This document shows positions 45,383 to 56,498 of a DNA stretch of 64,000 bases, one piece after another. Every line of letters begins with the position of its first letter. Within the stretch, counting starts at the first letter, position 1. Where the stretch lies: NCBI RefSeq assembly GCF_026625885.1, contig NZ_CP113068.1, forward strand, positions 5,146,001 through 5,210,000, in the 5' to 3' direction. The notes beneath the pieces are model-generated. The model ran no database searches, was not told where the DNA came from, and was given only the letters and a program-made list of their open reading frames with translations. The translations under genes were made by a program, and so were the position numbers. The stretch comes from Roseateles sp. SL47. GTDB lineage: Bacteria > Pseudomonadota > Gammaproteobacteria > Burkholderiales > Burkholderiaceae_C.

Positions 45383-46702
45383 TCAGACCAGCCGGCCCAT
45401 CACCAGCGGTGAAGGCGACCAGGGCGCGGCGGCATCGCTGATCGTCACCGCCGCTTGCAGACGCGCCGCCGCCGACTCGGCGGCCGCTTCGGTCGCCGCA
45501 TGCACAAAGGCCAGCGGCTCACCAGCAGCCAGCACATCGCCCAACTGGCGCATGCCATTGAAGCCCACCCGCATGTCCAGCACATCACCGGGCAGCCGAC
45601 GTCCGCCCCCCAGCTCCACGATGATCAGCCCGATGTCACGCGTCTGCATGGCCGTGAGGCGACCGGCGCGCAGCGCTGGCACGGGACGCACCACCGGCGC
45701 CACAGGCAGGTACTGCTGAGCGTTCTCCACCAGATCGGTCGGCCCGCCCAACGCAGCCACCATGCGGCCGAAGCGCTCGGCTGCGGCGCCACTGTCCAAT
45801 GCCGCCTGCAGCCGCTCACGCGCCGCTGTCAGATCGGGCACCAGGCCTCCCATCAGCAGCATCTCGGCCGCCAGGGCCAGCGTCAGTTCATGGGTCCGCG
45901 GGTCGCGGGGCACCCGGCCTGTGAGGTAATCCAGCGCGCCCTGCACTTCCAGCGCATTGCCGATCTCGCCGCCCAGCACCTGATTCATGTCGGTGATCAA
46001 TGCATGGGTGCGAAGGCCGGCGCCCTGCGCCACTTCCACAATGCTGCGGGCCAACTCCTCGCCAAAGGCCGGTGTGGCGGCAAACGCGCCATTGCCGCAT
46101 TTGATGTCCATGGCCAGCCCCTGCAGGCCGGCCGCCAGCTTCTTCGACAGGATGCTGGCGGTGATCAGCGGCACGCTCTCCACCGTGGCGGTGACATCCC
46201 GGGTGGCGTAGAAGCGCTTGTCGGCCGGTGCCAGGTCGCCGGTCTGGCCGATGATGGCGCAGCCGAGGGTGCGCACGATGCGGTCGAAATCCGGATTCGC
46301 CGGCGCCGTGTTGTAGCCGGGAATGGCTTCGAGCTTGTCCACCGTGCCACCGGTATGGCCGAGGCCGCGGCCCGCGATCATCGGCACATAACCGCCGCAG
46401 GCCGCCACCAGCGGGGCCAGCATCAGGCTGAGCTTGTCACCAACACCACCGCTGGAATGCTTGTCCAGCACCGGGCCCGGCATGTCCGGCCAGGCCAGCA
46501 CACGGCCACTGTGCATCATGGCGCGGGTGAGCGCCACCGCTTCCTCACGGTTCATGCCCCGCAGGAAGATGGCCATGCCCAGCGCGGCCACCTGCCCTTC
46601 ACTCCAGCTGCCATCAACCAGACCCCGCACAAAATGCTGGATCTGCGCCTCGTCCAGCGCATGGCCTTCGCGCTTGGTGCGGATGATTTCTTGAACAAGC
46701 AT
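45383..46702 (-). CDS. deoA: thymidine phosphorylase
   Basis: DeoA cleaves thymidine and deoxyuridine with phosphate, releasing base and deoxyribose-1-phosphate. The 439-residue protein shows QEIIRTKREGHALDEAQI, DKHSSGGVGDKLSLMLAP (phosphate/nucleoside site), GRGLGHTGGTVDKLEAIPG and LAMDIKCGNGAFAA. The length is normal. It is the last gene of the nucleoside uptake and salvage run, starting 14 bp after the deoC stop. Confidence 0.95.
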   Translation of the reverse strand: MLVQEIIRTKREGHALDEAQIQHFVRGLVDGSWSEGQVAALGMAIFLRGMNREEAVALTRAMMHSGRVLAWPDMPGPVLDKHSSGGVGDKLSLMLAPLVAACGGYVPMIAGRGLGHTGGTVDKLEAIPGYNTAPANPDFDRIVRTLGCAIIGQTGDLAPADKRFYATRDVTATVESVPLITASILSKKLAAGLQGLAMDIKCGNGAFAATPAFGEELARSIVEVAQGAGLRTHALITDMNQVLGGEIGNALEVQGALDYLTGRVPRDPRTHELTLALAAEMLLMGGLVPDLTAARERLQAALDSGAAAERFGRMVAALGGPTDLVENAQQYLPVAPVVRPVPALRAGRLTAMQTRDIGLIIVELGGGRRLPGDVLDMRVGFNGMRQLGDVLAAGEPLAFVHAATEAAAESAAARLQAAVTISDAAAPWSPSPLVMGRLV

Positions 46703-46716
46703 GAGGCGGCCGAACT

Positions 46717-47493
46717 TCAGTACACGCTCTGCACGGCCTGGCTGGCCTGGCCGGCCAGCACGGCTTCGATGTCGTCCAGCAGGCCGCTGGCGCCGAAGCG
46801 CATGCGGCGCGGCTGCACGGCGTCGGGGCCCAGGGTCTGGGCCGCCATCTGCAGATAGGTGCGCGCATCCACCACCGAGCGGATGCCACCGGAGGCCTTG
46901 AAGCCGGCATGACCCAGCCCGCTGGCCTGGATCTCCTCCAGCATCACGCGGGCGGCGTTCACCGTGGCGGACACCGGGCTCTTGCCGGTGCTGGTCTTGA
47001 TGAAGTCCGCGCCCGCCATCAACGACAGGCGCGTGGCTTCACGGATCAGGTCCGCCGTCTTCAGCTCGCCGGATTCAATGATGACCTTCAGCGTCAGCGG
47101 ACGGGTGGCATGGCGCACTTCGGCCAGGAACTCCGCCACCTCGCTGGCCTGGCCCTGCATCAGGGCACGGTACGGCAGCACCACATCCACTTCCTGCGCA
47201 CCGGCGCTGGCAAGGGTGTCGATGTCGGCCAGCACACGCGGCAGATCCAGGCTGCCATCGGGGAAGTTGGCCACGGCCGCCACCTGGATGGTGGCGGGGA
47301 GCGCGGCACGGGCCTGCGCCACAAAACGGGGCCACACGCACACAGCAGCGACAGGGCCCCGGCCTTCCGCGCCGACGGCACGCCGGCACAGGGTGTCGAT
47401 GGTGGCGGGGGTGTCCCCGTCATTCAGGCTGGTCAGATCCAGGCACTGCAACGCCAGGCGCGCTGCTTCTTCAAGACTCATCTCGGTCTTCAT
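46717..47493 (-). CDS. deoC: deoxyribose-phosphate aldolase
   Basis: DeoC splits 2-deoxyribose-5-phosphate into acetaldehyde and glyceraldehyde-3-phosphate, feeding nucleoside sugars into glycolysis. The 258-residue protein has CLDLTSLNDGDT at the start, VAAVANFPDGSLD, EVDVVLPYRAL, LKVIIESGEL and the Schiff-base lysine in AGADFIKTSTGKS, ending with KASGGIRSV. It is the E. coli-like (class DeoC1-long) size. It sits between punA and deoA on the same strand, with a 147-bp gap after punA. Confidence 0.95.
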   Translation of the reverse strand: MKTEMSLEEAARLALQCLDLTSLNDGDTPATIDTLCRRAVGAEGRGPVAAVCVWPRFVAQARAALPATIQVAAVANFPDGSLDLPRVLADIDTLASAGAQEVDVVLPYRALMQGQASEVAEFLAEVRHATRPLTLKVIIESGELKTADLIREATRLSLMAGADFIKTSTGKSPVSATVNAARVMLEEIQASGLGHAGFKASGGIRSVVDARTYLQMAAQTLGPDAVQPRRMRFGASGLLDDIEAVLAGQASQAVQSVY

Positions 47494-47640
47494 TCATAAC
47501 TCCCAGGATGGCCATGCAGCGCATGCTGCCTTCGGCCTTGTGAGCCGATGGCCAGCGCCTCATCGCCCGATCATCGCCCGATGTTGGGGAATGCCCATGG
47601 CCTTGCGGCCACGGCCCCATGATCTTGCACGGTCCGGCGC

Positions 47641-48498
47641 TCAGGCGCGCAGCGATTCCAAGGTCGCCAACGAGGCCAACAGCTGGCCCAGGAAGGCCGA
47701 GGCGCGGTCGCCGGACGCCTTGGCCTGCTGCAGTGTCAGTGCGTGCGTCAGCGCTTCGTCCGACAGACCCGCCGCCATGTTGGTGATCAGCGCCAGCCCC
47801 CCCACCCGCAGGCCGGCATGGCGAGCCAGGATGGTTTCCGGCACGGTGCTCATGCCGACGGCGTCCGCGCCCCAGGCGGAGAACATGCGGATCTCGGCGG
47901 GCGTTTCAAACTGCGGGCCGACCGCCCAGACGTAGACGCCCTGGCCCAGCACCATGTTGTGGGTCTGGGCCACCTTGACGGCCTGATGGCGCAGCTCGGC
48001 GTCATACGCGGTGCTCATGTCGGTGAAGCGGTCATTGCCCGGCAGGCCGGTCAGCGGCGAGCGCTGCGGCGCATTGATGTGATCCGAAATCATCATCAGG
48101 CTGCCCGGGGGCAGGTGCGAACGCAGGCTGCCGGAGGCGTTGGTCAGCAGCAGCAGCTTGACACCCCAGGCCTTCAGGCTGCGGATGGCGCCGGCCATGC
48201 CGGTGCAGTCGCCGCTTTCGTAGGTGTGGGCACGGCCGCGCAGCATCACCACGCGTTGCTGGCCCACCCGGCCCACGGTGACCTCGGCCACATGGCCCTC
48301 CACCTTGGGTTGGGGAAATGCCGGCAGCTGCGCGTAGGGCAGATGCTGCTGGTCCTGCAGTTGCTCAACCGCACCACTCCAGCCGGAACCCAGCACCACG
48401 GCCACTTCCGGGGCTTGCTCGCCAAAGGTGGCTTTGAGGGTGGCGATGCTGGCAGTGATGGCGGCATCCAGGGCGGCGCCTTGCAAGGGCATGGACAT
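47641..48498 (-). CDS. punA: purine-nucleoside phosphorylase
   Basis: This trimeric-type enzyme cleaves purine nucleosides with phosphate. The 285-residue protein has VAVVLGSGWSG, VMLRGRAHTYESGD, LLLTNASGSLR and the purine-binding GQGVYVWAVGPQFETPAEIRMF with MSTVPETI and LITNMAAG. The WAVGPQFETPAE version resembles XapA-type members. The gene begins 11 bp after the cdd stop. The gap to deoC contains the direct repeat catcgcccgat twice, near 47562. Confidence 0.9.
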   Translation of the reverse strand: MSMPLQGAALDAAITASIATLKATFGEQAPEVAVVLGSGWSGAVEQLQDQQHLPYAQLPAFPQPKVEGHVAEVTVGRVGQQRVVMLRGRAHTYESGDCTGMAGAIRSLKAWGVKLLLLTNASGSLRSHLPPGSLMMISDHINAPQRSPLTGLPGNDRFTDMSTAYDAELRHQAVKVAQTHNMVLGQGVYVWAVGPQFETPAEIRMFSAWGADAVGMSTVPETILARHAGLRVGGLALITNMAAGLSDEALTHALTLQQAKASGDRASAFLGQLLASLATLESLRA

Positions 48499-48509
48499 GA
48501 GGTTCTCCT

Positions 48510-48938
48510 TCAGGCGTTCTTGAGATGGTCGGGGCCGAAGCTGGCGGGCAGCAACTGCTCCAGCGTCCAGTGGGCGCGCACGCCGGTGCTGTCACCCGCG
48601 ATGACGATCAGATCGGCCGGCTGCGCGAACTCGCGCAGCTTCTGGCGGCAGCCGCCGCACGGGGTGATGATTTCGCTGCCGGCACCGGTCACCATGACCG
48701 CGCGGGCCACGCGTCCACCGGCCATGATCATGTGGCCCAGGGCGGTCGTTTCGGCGCACCAGCCTTGCGGATAGGCGGCGTTTTCAATGTTGCAGCCGGC
48801 GTGGATGCGGCCGTGCTCGTCCAGCACGGCCGCCCCCACCAGATACTTGGAGTACGGTGCGTAGGAGTGCTGGCGGGCGTCCATCGCAGCCTTCAGCAAC
48901 TGCTGCACCAATGAATCGGTCAAACCTGGAATGTGCAT
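48510..48938 (-). CDS. cdd: cytidine deaminase
   Basis: Cdd deaminates cytidine and deoxycytidine to uridine forms. The 142-residue protein is a homotetrameric-type enzyme with HAGCNIENAAYPQGWCAETTAL (zinc cysteine and catalytic glutamate) and TPCGGCRQKLREF (two more zinc cysteines). The ATG at 48938 follows GGGA. It lies between the second ABC permease gene and punA, so imported nucleosides meet salvage enzymes made from the same transcript. Confidence 0.95.
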   Translation of the reverse strand: MHIPGLTDSLVQQLLKAAMDARQHSYAPYSKYLVGAAVLDEHGRIHAGCNIENAAYPQGWCAETTALGHMIMAGGRVARAVMVTGAGSEIITPCGGCRQKLREFAQPADLIVIAGDSTGVRAHWTLEQLLPASFGPDHLKNA

Positions 48939-49060
48939 CGTTGTCCCTTCCATTCTTCACGCTCGGCGGCAGAGCCCCAGGCTGCGCGACCTGTGGCGGG
49001 CCTCACGGGGCCTGAGCGGCAATGCCTGGCGCCCAGCCGCCGTCCAGCGGCTGCCGCGCC

Positions 49061-50026
49061 TCAGCGCTCTTTCACATACGGCTTGCTCAGCGCCTTCGGC
49101 GCCACGGCCTGGCCGATGAATCCGGCCAGCAGCACCACGGTCAGGATGTAGGGCAGCGCCTGAATGGCCTGCACCGGCACCTCACCGATGCCGGGCAGCG
49201 ACACGCCCTGCAGCCGGATGGCCATCGCGTCGAGGAATCCGAACAACAGGCAGGCCGCCAGCGTGGGCAGCGGCTTCCACTTGCCAAAGATCATCGCGGC
49301 CAGGGCGATGAAGCCACGGCCTGCGGTCATGTTGGGCGAGAACGAAGCATTCTGCGCCAGCGTCAGATAAGCCCCACCCAGCCCGCACAGCACGCCGTTG
49401 AGCATCAGCGCGGTATAGCGCAGGCGCGGCACCGACACCCCGGCGGCATCCACCATCGCGGGGTTCTCCCCCACGGCGCGCAGACGCAGACCGGGCCGCG
49501 TGCGCTCCAGGAAGAACCACACCACGACCACCAGCGCAAACGCCAGGTACACCAGCAGGTTGTGGCTGAGCAGCCCATGGCCCAGCACCGATCCCAGCCA
49601 GCTGCCCGGCACCGGTTCGGCCCACTGCGGCAGCAGGCCGGTGAGACGCTGCGAGGCGTCGATCGGCGGCGTTTGGCCACCTTGCGCAAACCAGGCAATG
49701 CCCAGCACCACGGTGAGGCCCGCAGCCACCATGTTCAACGCCACACCCGACACCACCTGGTCGCCGCGGTGCGTCACGCAGGCAAAACCATGCAGCGCCG
49801 ACATCGCGCAGGCCACGGCAATGGCCGCAGCAATGCCCAGCGGCGCGGAATGGGCCACGCTGGCTACAGCGGCCGCTGCAAAGGCGGCCGCCAGCATCTT
49901 GCCCTCCAGGCCGATGTCCACCACGCCGGAACGTTCGGACAGCAGCCCGGCCAGTGCCGCAAACAGCAGCGGTGTGGTGACGCGCAGCGTCGAGGCCAGC
50001 ACCGACCCGATCAGCACCTCATCCAT
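49061..50026 (-). CDS. nucleoside ABC transporter permease, second subunit
   Basis: The 321-residue protein has about eight to nine hydrophobic helices and fits the BPD_transp_2 permeases of BMP-type nucleoside importers: TLRVTTPLLFAALAGLLSERSGVVDIGLEGKMLAAAF and RAVGENPAMVDAAGVSVPRLRY. It pairs with the upstream permease to form the channel. Its ATG overlaps the end of that gene by 8 bp, and cdd starts 122 bp downstream. Confidence 0.9.
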   Translation of the reverse strand: MDEVLIGSVLASTLRVTTPLLFAALAGLLSERSGVVDIGLEGKMLAAAFAAAAVASVAHSAPLGIAAAIAVACAMSALHGFACVTHRGDQVVSGVALNMVAAGLTVVLGIAWFAQGGQTPPIDASQRLTGLLPQWAEPVPGSWLGSVLGHGLLSHNLLVYLAFALVVVVWFFLERTRPGLRLRAVGENPAMVDAAGVSVPRLRYTALMLNGVLCGLGGAYLTLAQNASFSPNMTAGRGFIALAAMIFGKWKPLPTLAACLLFGFLDAMAIRLQGVSLPGIGEVPVQAIQALPYILTVVLLAGFIGQAVAPKALSKPYVKER

Positions 50027-51152
50027 GAGATTTCCCCTCGCCCGCACTGCGCGCACGGCGCAACAGCAGCGTGTAGAGCTTTGCAAACATCGGTGCGCTC
50101 ACCATGGCCATGGCGCCGGCGAACAGCACGATCAGGCCCTGCACGGTCACCACCATTTCGCGGCTGAAGCCCGGCACCTCGAAGGACACTTCCACGCCCC
50201 CCTGGTACAGCACGCCAAACAACAGCGAAGCCAGCACGATGCCCACCGGATGGTTGCGCCCCATCAAGGCCACGGCAATGCCGGTGAAACCAGCGCCGGC
50301 CACGAAGTCCAGCGTCAGCTTGCCCTGGACCCCGGCGATTTCATTGATGCCCACCAGCCCGGCCAGCGCGCCGGAAATCCCCATGGCCGCCAGCACCTGC
50401 CAGCGCGGGCGAATGCCCGCGTAATGCGCTGCGTTGGGGTTGGCCCCCACGGCCCGCAGCACATAACCGGCCCGGCTCTTCCAGAGAAACCACCAGACAA
50501 ACACACAGGCCAGCACCGCCAGCAGAATCGACAGGTTCAACGGGGACGACGGCAGCTCCCATCCGAACCGGGCCGCCAGCTCATGGATGGCGGGCATGCG
50601 GGCGGAAGGGGCGAAGTCGCTGCTCTCCACCGACATCGAACCCGCTGGACGGAGCCAGTTCACCAGCAAATAGCCGTTCAGGCTGGCCGCCAGGAAGTTA
50701 AACATGATGGTGGTGATCACCACATGGCTGCCGCGCCAGGCTTGCAGATAACCCGGGACGGCGGCCCACAGCATGCCGAAGGCCGCCGCCGCCACGATGG
50801 CCAGCGGCAGCATGACCACCGCCGGCAGCTTGGGGCCGAGCCACAGCGAGATCAGCGCCACGCCGATGCCCCCCAGTGTGGCCTGCCCTTCCCCGCCGAT
50901 GTTGAACAGGCCGCCGTGAAACGCCACGGCAACCGCCAGCCCGGTGAAGATGAAGGTGGTGGTGTAGTAGAGCGTGTAGCCGAGGCCTCGGGCGCTGCCC
51001 AGCGCGCCGTCCAGCAGCACGGACAGGGCCTGCACCGGGCTGGCCCCAATCAACAGCACCACGCCGCCGGCCACCAGCAGGGCGATCAGCAGGTTCCACA
51101 GCGGCAGCAGCACCAGATCCATCCAGCGCGGCATTTGCAAGGCTTGACTCAT
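50019..51152 (-). CDS. nucleoside ABC transporter permease, first subunit
   Basis: The 377-residue protein has about nine hydrophobic helices and the BMP-family permease motifs NIGGEGQATLGGIGVALI and LRAVGANPNAAHYAGIRPRW. It is longer than the second permease because of a loop (about residues 170-200) between helices, as is usual for this subunit. The ATG overlaps the stop of the ATPase gene by 4 bp (ATGA). Confidence 0.9.
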   Translation of the reverse strand: MSQALQMPRWMDLVLLPLWNLLIALLVAGGVVLLIGASPVQALSVLLDGALGSARGLGYTLYYTTTFIFTGLAVAVAFHGGLFNIGGEGQATLGGIGVALISLWLGPKLPAVVMLPLAIVAAAAFGMLWAAVPGYLQAWRGSHVVITTIMFNFLAASLNGYLLVNWLRPAGSMSVESSDFAPSARMPAIHELAARFGWELPSSPLNLSILLAVLACVFVWWFLWKSRAGYVLRAVGANPNAAHYAGIRPRWQVLAAMGISGALAGLVGINEIAGVQGKLTLDFVAGAGFTGIAVALMGRNHPVGIVLASLLFGVLYQGGVEVSFEVPGFSREMVVTVQGLIVLFAGAMAMVSAPMFAKLYTLLLRRARSAGEGKSHG

Positions 51153-52750
51153 GAGGAGGCTTTCGCGGCAGGAGCGCTCTGAGGCTTCTCCGCGTGGTCA
51201 GGGGTAGCGGCCATCAACAGGCCCAGGTTCTTCTCGGTGCATTCGTCGATGCCGAGCTCGCCGGTGATGCGGCCCGCATTCATCACGATCACGCGGTCGG
51301 CCAGCGCCAGGATTTCGTCCAGCTCGCTGGAGACCAGCAGCACCGCACAGCCCGCATCACGCAAACGGCGGAGCTGGTTGTGGATGAATTCGATGGCGCC
51401 GATGTCGACACCCCGTGTGGGCTGGCCCACCAGCAGCACGGCGGGCTGCTGCCCGATCTCGCGCGCCAGGATCAGCTTCTGCTGATTGCCGCCCGAGAAC
51501 TTCGACGAGCCCAGCTCCGCATTGCGCGGGCGGACGTCGAAGTCCTCCATCATGCGGGCGGTCTGGGCGCGCAGATGGCGTTGGTTCATGGCCAGGCCCA
51601 GCGGGCCGGCGCAGTATTGGTCCTGCTCGTGATACCCCAGCGCAGCGGTTTCCCAGGCGGGGAAGCTCAGCACCATGCCCAGCAGGTGGCGGTCTTCCGG
51701 CACATGCGCCACCTTGAGATCGCGTGCGGTGCGCGGGTCCAGCCACTGTCCGGCACGGAACTGCTGCCCGGCCAGTTGCAGCGAACCGGCATCCGGCCCG
51801 CGCATGCCCGACAGCACTTCCAGCAGTTCGCTCTGGCCGTTGCCGGACACCCCGGCCACACCAACAATCTCCCCCGGGCGCAGCGCCAGGCTGACCTGGG
51901 TCAGCAGATGCACGCCCGCCGCACTGGCGACGCTGAGGCCCTGGGCGCTCAGCACCGGCTGGTCGGACTGCGGCTGTGCCGCCCCACCGGCACGCCCCAG
52001 GTGGACCTTGCGGCCAACCATGCTTTCGGCCAGATCTTCCGGGCTGGTGTCGCCGATGCGCGTGGTCTTGACCACCGCTCCGGCGCGCATCACCGTCACC
52101 GCATCACACAGCGCCATCACTTCGCGCAGCTTGTGGGTGATCAGCAGAATGGTGGTGCCACGCTCGCGCAGGCGACGCAGCACTTCAAACAGCTGGTCGG
52201 TCTCCTGCGGCGTCAGCACCGCCGTGGGCTCGTCCAGGATCAGGATGCGGGCACCGCGATACAGCGCCTTCAGGATCTCCAGCCGCTGCAGCTCCCCCAC
52301 CGGCAGATCGGCGACGGTGGCATCCAGGCGCACCTGCAGGCCGGTGTCGCGCATCAGCGTTTCCAGTTGCTGACGCACCTGGCGCTTGGCGCGCGACAGG
52401 AAGAAGGCGGGCTCGGCGCCCAGCATGACGTTGTCCAGCGCCGACAGCGTGTCCACCAGCATGAAGTGCTGATGCACCATGCCGATGCCCAGGTCGATGG
52501 CCTGATGGGAATTGCTGATCTGGACCCGCTGGCCGTTGATCTCGATGTGCCCCTCATCGGCATGGTAGTAGCCGTAGAGGATGGCCATCAGGGTGCTCTT
52601 GCCGGCGCCGTTTTCGCCGACGAGACCATGCACCGTACCGGGCATGACCGACAGGCTGACCGACCGGTTGGCCTGCACCGCGCCGAAGCGCTTGGAAATG
52701 TCGCACAGGCGTACCGCGGGCGCGGGTCCGCCGCGTGAGGACTCTGTCAT
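51149..52750 (-). CDS. nucleoside ABC transporter ATP-binding protein (two ABC domains)
   Basis: The 533-residue protein contains two fused ABC domains. The first has Walker A GLVGENGAGKSTLMAIL and Walker B ILILDEPTAVLTPQE. The second has a degenerate Walker A (GVAGVSGNGQSELLEVL) and the signature FSGGNQQKLILAREIGQQPAVL. This architecture drives sugar and nucleoside importers of the BMP type. It lies 16 bp after the binding-protein gene and overlaps the next permease gene by 4 bp. Confidence 0.93.
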   Translation of the reverse strand: MTESSRGGPAPAVRLCDISKRFGAVQANRSVSLSVMPGTVHGLVGENGAGKSTLMAILYGYYHADEGHIEINGQRVQISNSHQAIDLGIGMVHQHFMLVDTLSALDNVMLGAEPAFFLSRAKRQVRQQLETLMRDTGLQVRLDATVADLPVGELQRLEILKALYRGARILILDEPTAVLTPQETDQLFEVLRRLRERGTTILLITHKLREVMALCDAVTVMRAGAVVKTTRIGDTSPEDLAESMVGRKVHLGRAGGAAQPQSDQPVLSAQGLSVASAAGVHLLTQVSLALRPGEIVGVAGVSGNGQSELLEVLSGMRGPDAGSLQLAGQQFRAGQWLDPRTARDLKVAHVPEDRHLLGMVLSFPAWETAALGYHEQDQYCAGPLGLAMNQRHLRAQTARMMEDFDVRPRNAELGSSKFSGGNQQKLILAREIGQQPAVLLVGQPTRGVDIGAIEFIHNQLRRLRDAGCAVLLVSSELDEILALADRVIVMNAGRITGELGIDECTEKNLGLLMAATPDHAEKPQSAPAAKASS

Positions 52751-52766
52751 GGTGGACGCCGGAGGG

Positions 52767-53759
52767 TCAGTTCTTGCAGGCGTTGTCGGCCATGTAGTCG
52801 GCCACCTTGATCTTGCCGGCGACGATGTCGGCCTTGTAGGCGTCCAGCTTGGCCTTCACGGCGGGCGAGATCAGTTTGGCATTGTCCTGATCCAGCGCGT
52901 ATTCCACGCCGCCCTCCTTCAGGCCCAGCACCAGGATGCCGGGCTTCCATTCCTTCAGCACGTTGTAGACGGCCACGTCCACCCGCTTGACCATGGAGCT
53001 CAGCATGGTGCCGGGCTGCAGGTGGTTCTGATTGCTGTCCACGCCGATGGCGAACTTGCCGGCGTCCTTGGCCGCCTGGTAGATGCCCACACCGGTGCCA
53101 CCGGCTGCGGCGAAGACCACGTCCACGCCCTTGGCGAACTGGGCTTTGGCCAGTTCACCGCCGCGGGTGGGGTCGTTCCAGGCGGTGGCGGTGGTGCCGG
53201 TCATGTTCTTGAACAGCTCGACCTTGGGGTTGGCCGCCTTGGCGCCCTGCTCGTAGCCGCATTCAAACTTGCGGATCAGCGGAATGTCCATGCCGCCGAT
53301 GAAACCCACCTTGCCGGTCTTGCTGGTCAGCGAGGCCAATGCGCCCACCAGGAAGCTGCCTTCCTGTTCCTTGAACAGCACCGACTGCACATTCGGCTGG
53401 TTGACCTTCTCGTCGATGATGACGAACTTGGTCTTGGGGAAGTCCTTGGCCACCTGATTCAGGGCCGAGGCCTGCGCAAACCCGACCGAAATGATGGGGC
53501 TGGCGCCCCGCTCCGCCATGCGGCGGATGGCCTGCACGCGCTGGGTTTCGTTGCTGATCTCGAATTCGAAGTACTTGCCGCCGGTGTCGGCTTTCCACTT
53601 CTCGACGCCACGATAGGCGGCTTCATTGAAGGATTTGTCGAACTTGCCGCCCATGTCGAAGATGACCGCCGGCGTGGTGGCTTGCGCCAGCGCCGTGCCG
53701 GACATCAGTGCCAGCGCCAGGCCGGACATGAGCGAGGAAAGCGACATGGAAGGCTTCAT
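52767..53759 (-). CDS. BMP family nucleoside-binding protein
   Basis: The 330-residue periplasmic protein has a signal peptide (first about 25 residues, TALAQA cleavage) and the BMP fold: VIFDMGGKFDKSFNEAAYRGVEKW, IISVGFAQASALNQVA, VGFIGGMDIPLIRKFECGYEQGAKAANP and FAAAGGTGVGIYQAAKD. BMP/PnrA proteins bind purine or pyrimidine nucleosides and hand them to the importer. It heads the operon running through the ABC genes to the salvage enzymes. A LacI-type operator-like site lies 190 bp upstream. Confidence 0.93.
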   Translation of the reverse strand: MKPSMSLSSLMSGLALALMSGTALAQATTPAVIFDMGGKFDKSFNEAAYRGVEKWKADTGGKYFEFEISNETQRVQAIRRMAERGASPIISVGFAQASALNQVAKDFPKTKFVIIDEKVNQPNVQSVLFKEQEGSFLVGALASLTSKTGKVGFIGGMDIPLIRKFECGYEQGAKAANPKVELFKNMTGTTATAWNDPTRGGELAKAQFAKGVDVVFAAAGGTGVGIYQAAKDAGKFAIGVDSNQNHLQPGTMLSSMVKRVDVAVYNVLKEWKPGILVLGLKEGGVEYALDQDNAKLISPAVKAKLDAYKADIVAGKIKVADYMADNACKN

Positions 53760-54143
53760 TGCAGTCCCGATTCAACGAGGGAGAGGTCCAAACACAAGTC
53801 CGTCAGCATGCACGATTCGGGCCACCTGATGCCAAAGACCTTGTCGCAAAGACCGAGGCGGTGGCAGGGGGTCCGACGAGCTCAGGTCTGGACGGAGCGG
53901 GGCGGATTTTAAGGATCGCGGAGTGTAGACGAGTCTAAGGAAAACGCTAAACGTTTGCGGCCCCCATGAGCCTGGGGCGCGGGCTCTAAACGCCCGCGCT
54001 GTGGTGTCCATGCCATTGAGGGAAAGTGGCCACTGGCCGGGCCGTTTCTGCGCCGCCTGCCCCGGCGCTGCGACGCCACCTTCGCACCGAGCGCCAATCG
54101 CCCACGCGCGTGATGAACGGTCCGCAGACTTTTCTCGCAGAGT
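53760..54143. other. divergent regulatory region between nucleoside and iron uptake operons
   Basis: No gene was recognised in this stretch. It should hold the promoter of the nucleoside operon on the left and the feo promoter on the right. Apart from the LacI-type site near 53945-53960 I see no clear motif. Confidence 0.5.
53945..53960. promoter_or_regulatory. LacI/PurR-like operator half-palindrome
   Basis: The sequence cgctaaacgtttgcgg has the 8-bp core AAACGTTT, and its right half matches the PurR/LacI-family box GTTTGCGT at seven of eight positions. The left half is degenerate. It lies 190 bp upstream of the BMP protein gene. Confidence 0.35.
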
Positions 54144-54160
54144 TGAGAATTACTTTCATT
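54144..54160. promoter_or_regulatory. Fur-box-like site upstream of feoAB
   Basis: The sequence tgagaattactttcatt resembles the 7-1-7 Fur recognition pattern (TGATAAT-x-ATTATCA type), in a local AT-rich island 69 bp before feoA. A TAGAAT hexamer directly after it (54161-54166) could be the -10 element, so iron-loaded Fur would block the promoter. Confidence 0.6.
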
Positions 54161-54228
54161 TAGAATCTTTTCTTCGGCCCCGTCGGGCCTGCTTTGCCAG
54201 CTCTTTCGGCTCGCCTGGATTCCCACAC

Positions 54229-54532
54229 ATGAGCGCTGTCCCGATTTCTACTCTCGCCCAAGCCGCCATCGGCGAGGCACACCGCGTCAAGACGCTGCAG
54301 GCCCCTGCCTACGCGCCAGAATGGAAACAATGGTTGGAGGAGCTTGGCTTCGTCGCCGGCGAGCATGTGGCGGTGCTGGCGCGCGCCATGCCCGGGCAGG
54401 ATCCGTTGGTGGTGCGCATCGGCCAGTCCACCTTTGCCCTGCGTCGCGCGGAAGCGGACTGCGTGCATCTGCTCGGCCTGGATGAGGACGCGTCCTGCGT
54501 CTCTCCCACCCACGGCCACCCGGGAGCTTCCC

Positions 54533-54540
<8 letters not shown>
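54229..54540 (+). CDS. feoA: ferrous iron transport protein A
   Basis: FeoA is a small SH3-like cytoplasmic protein that supports FeoB. The 103-residue product has LEELGFVAGEHVAVLARAMPGQDPLVVRIGQSTFALRRAEADCVHL, the family core, preceded by a longer than usual start of about 25 residues. The ATG at 54229 fits family length. The gene overlaps feoB by 8 bp, so translation is coupled. Confidence 0.9.
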
Positions 54541-56410
<1,870 letters not shown>

Positions 56411-56498
56411 TGACCCACGGGCGAGGATCGCCAACACGAGTGTCAATGCCGGGTTGACCATCTTGGCAGCATGTGGGCGGCGGCTATGCTGGCGCCCC

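Noticed and set aside
47600..47625. A hairpin near the deoC-punA gap considered as a terminator
   Set aside because: The stem is only five base pairs (tggcc/ggcca) and no T-run follows on either strand.
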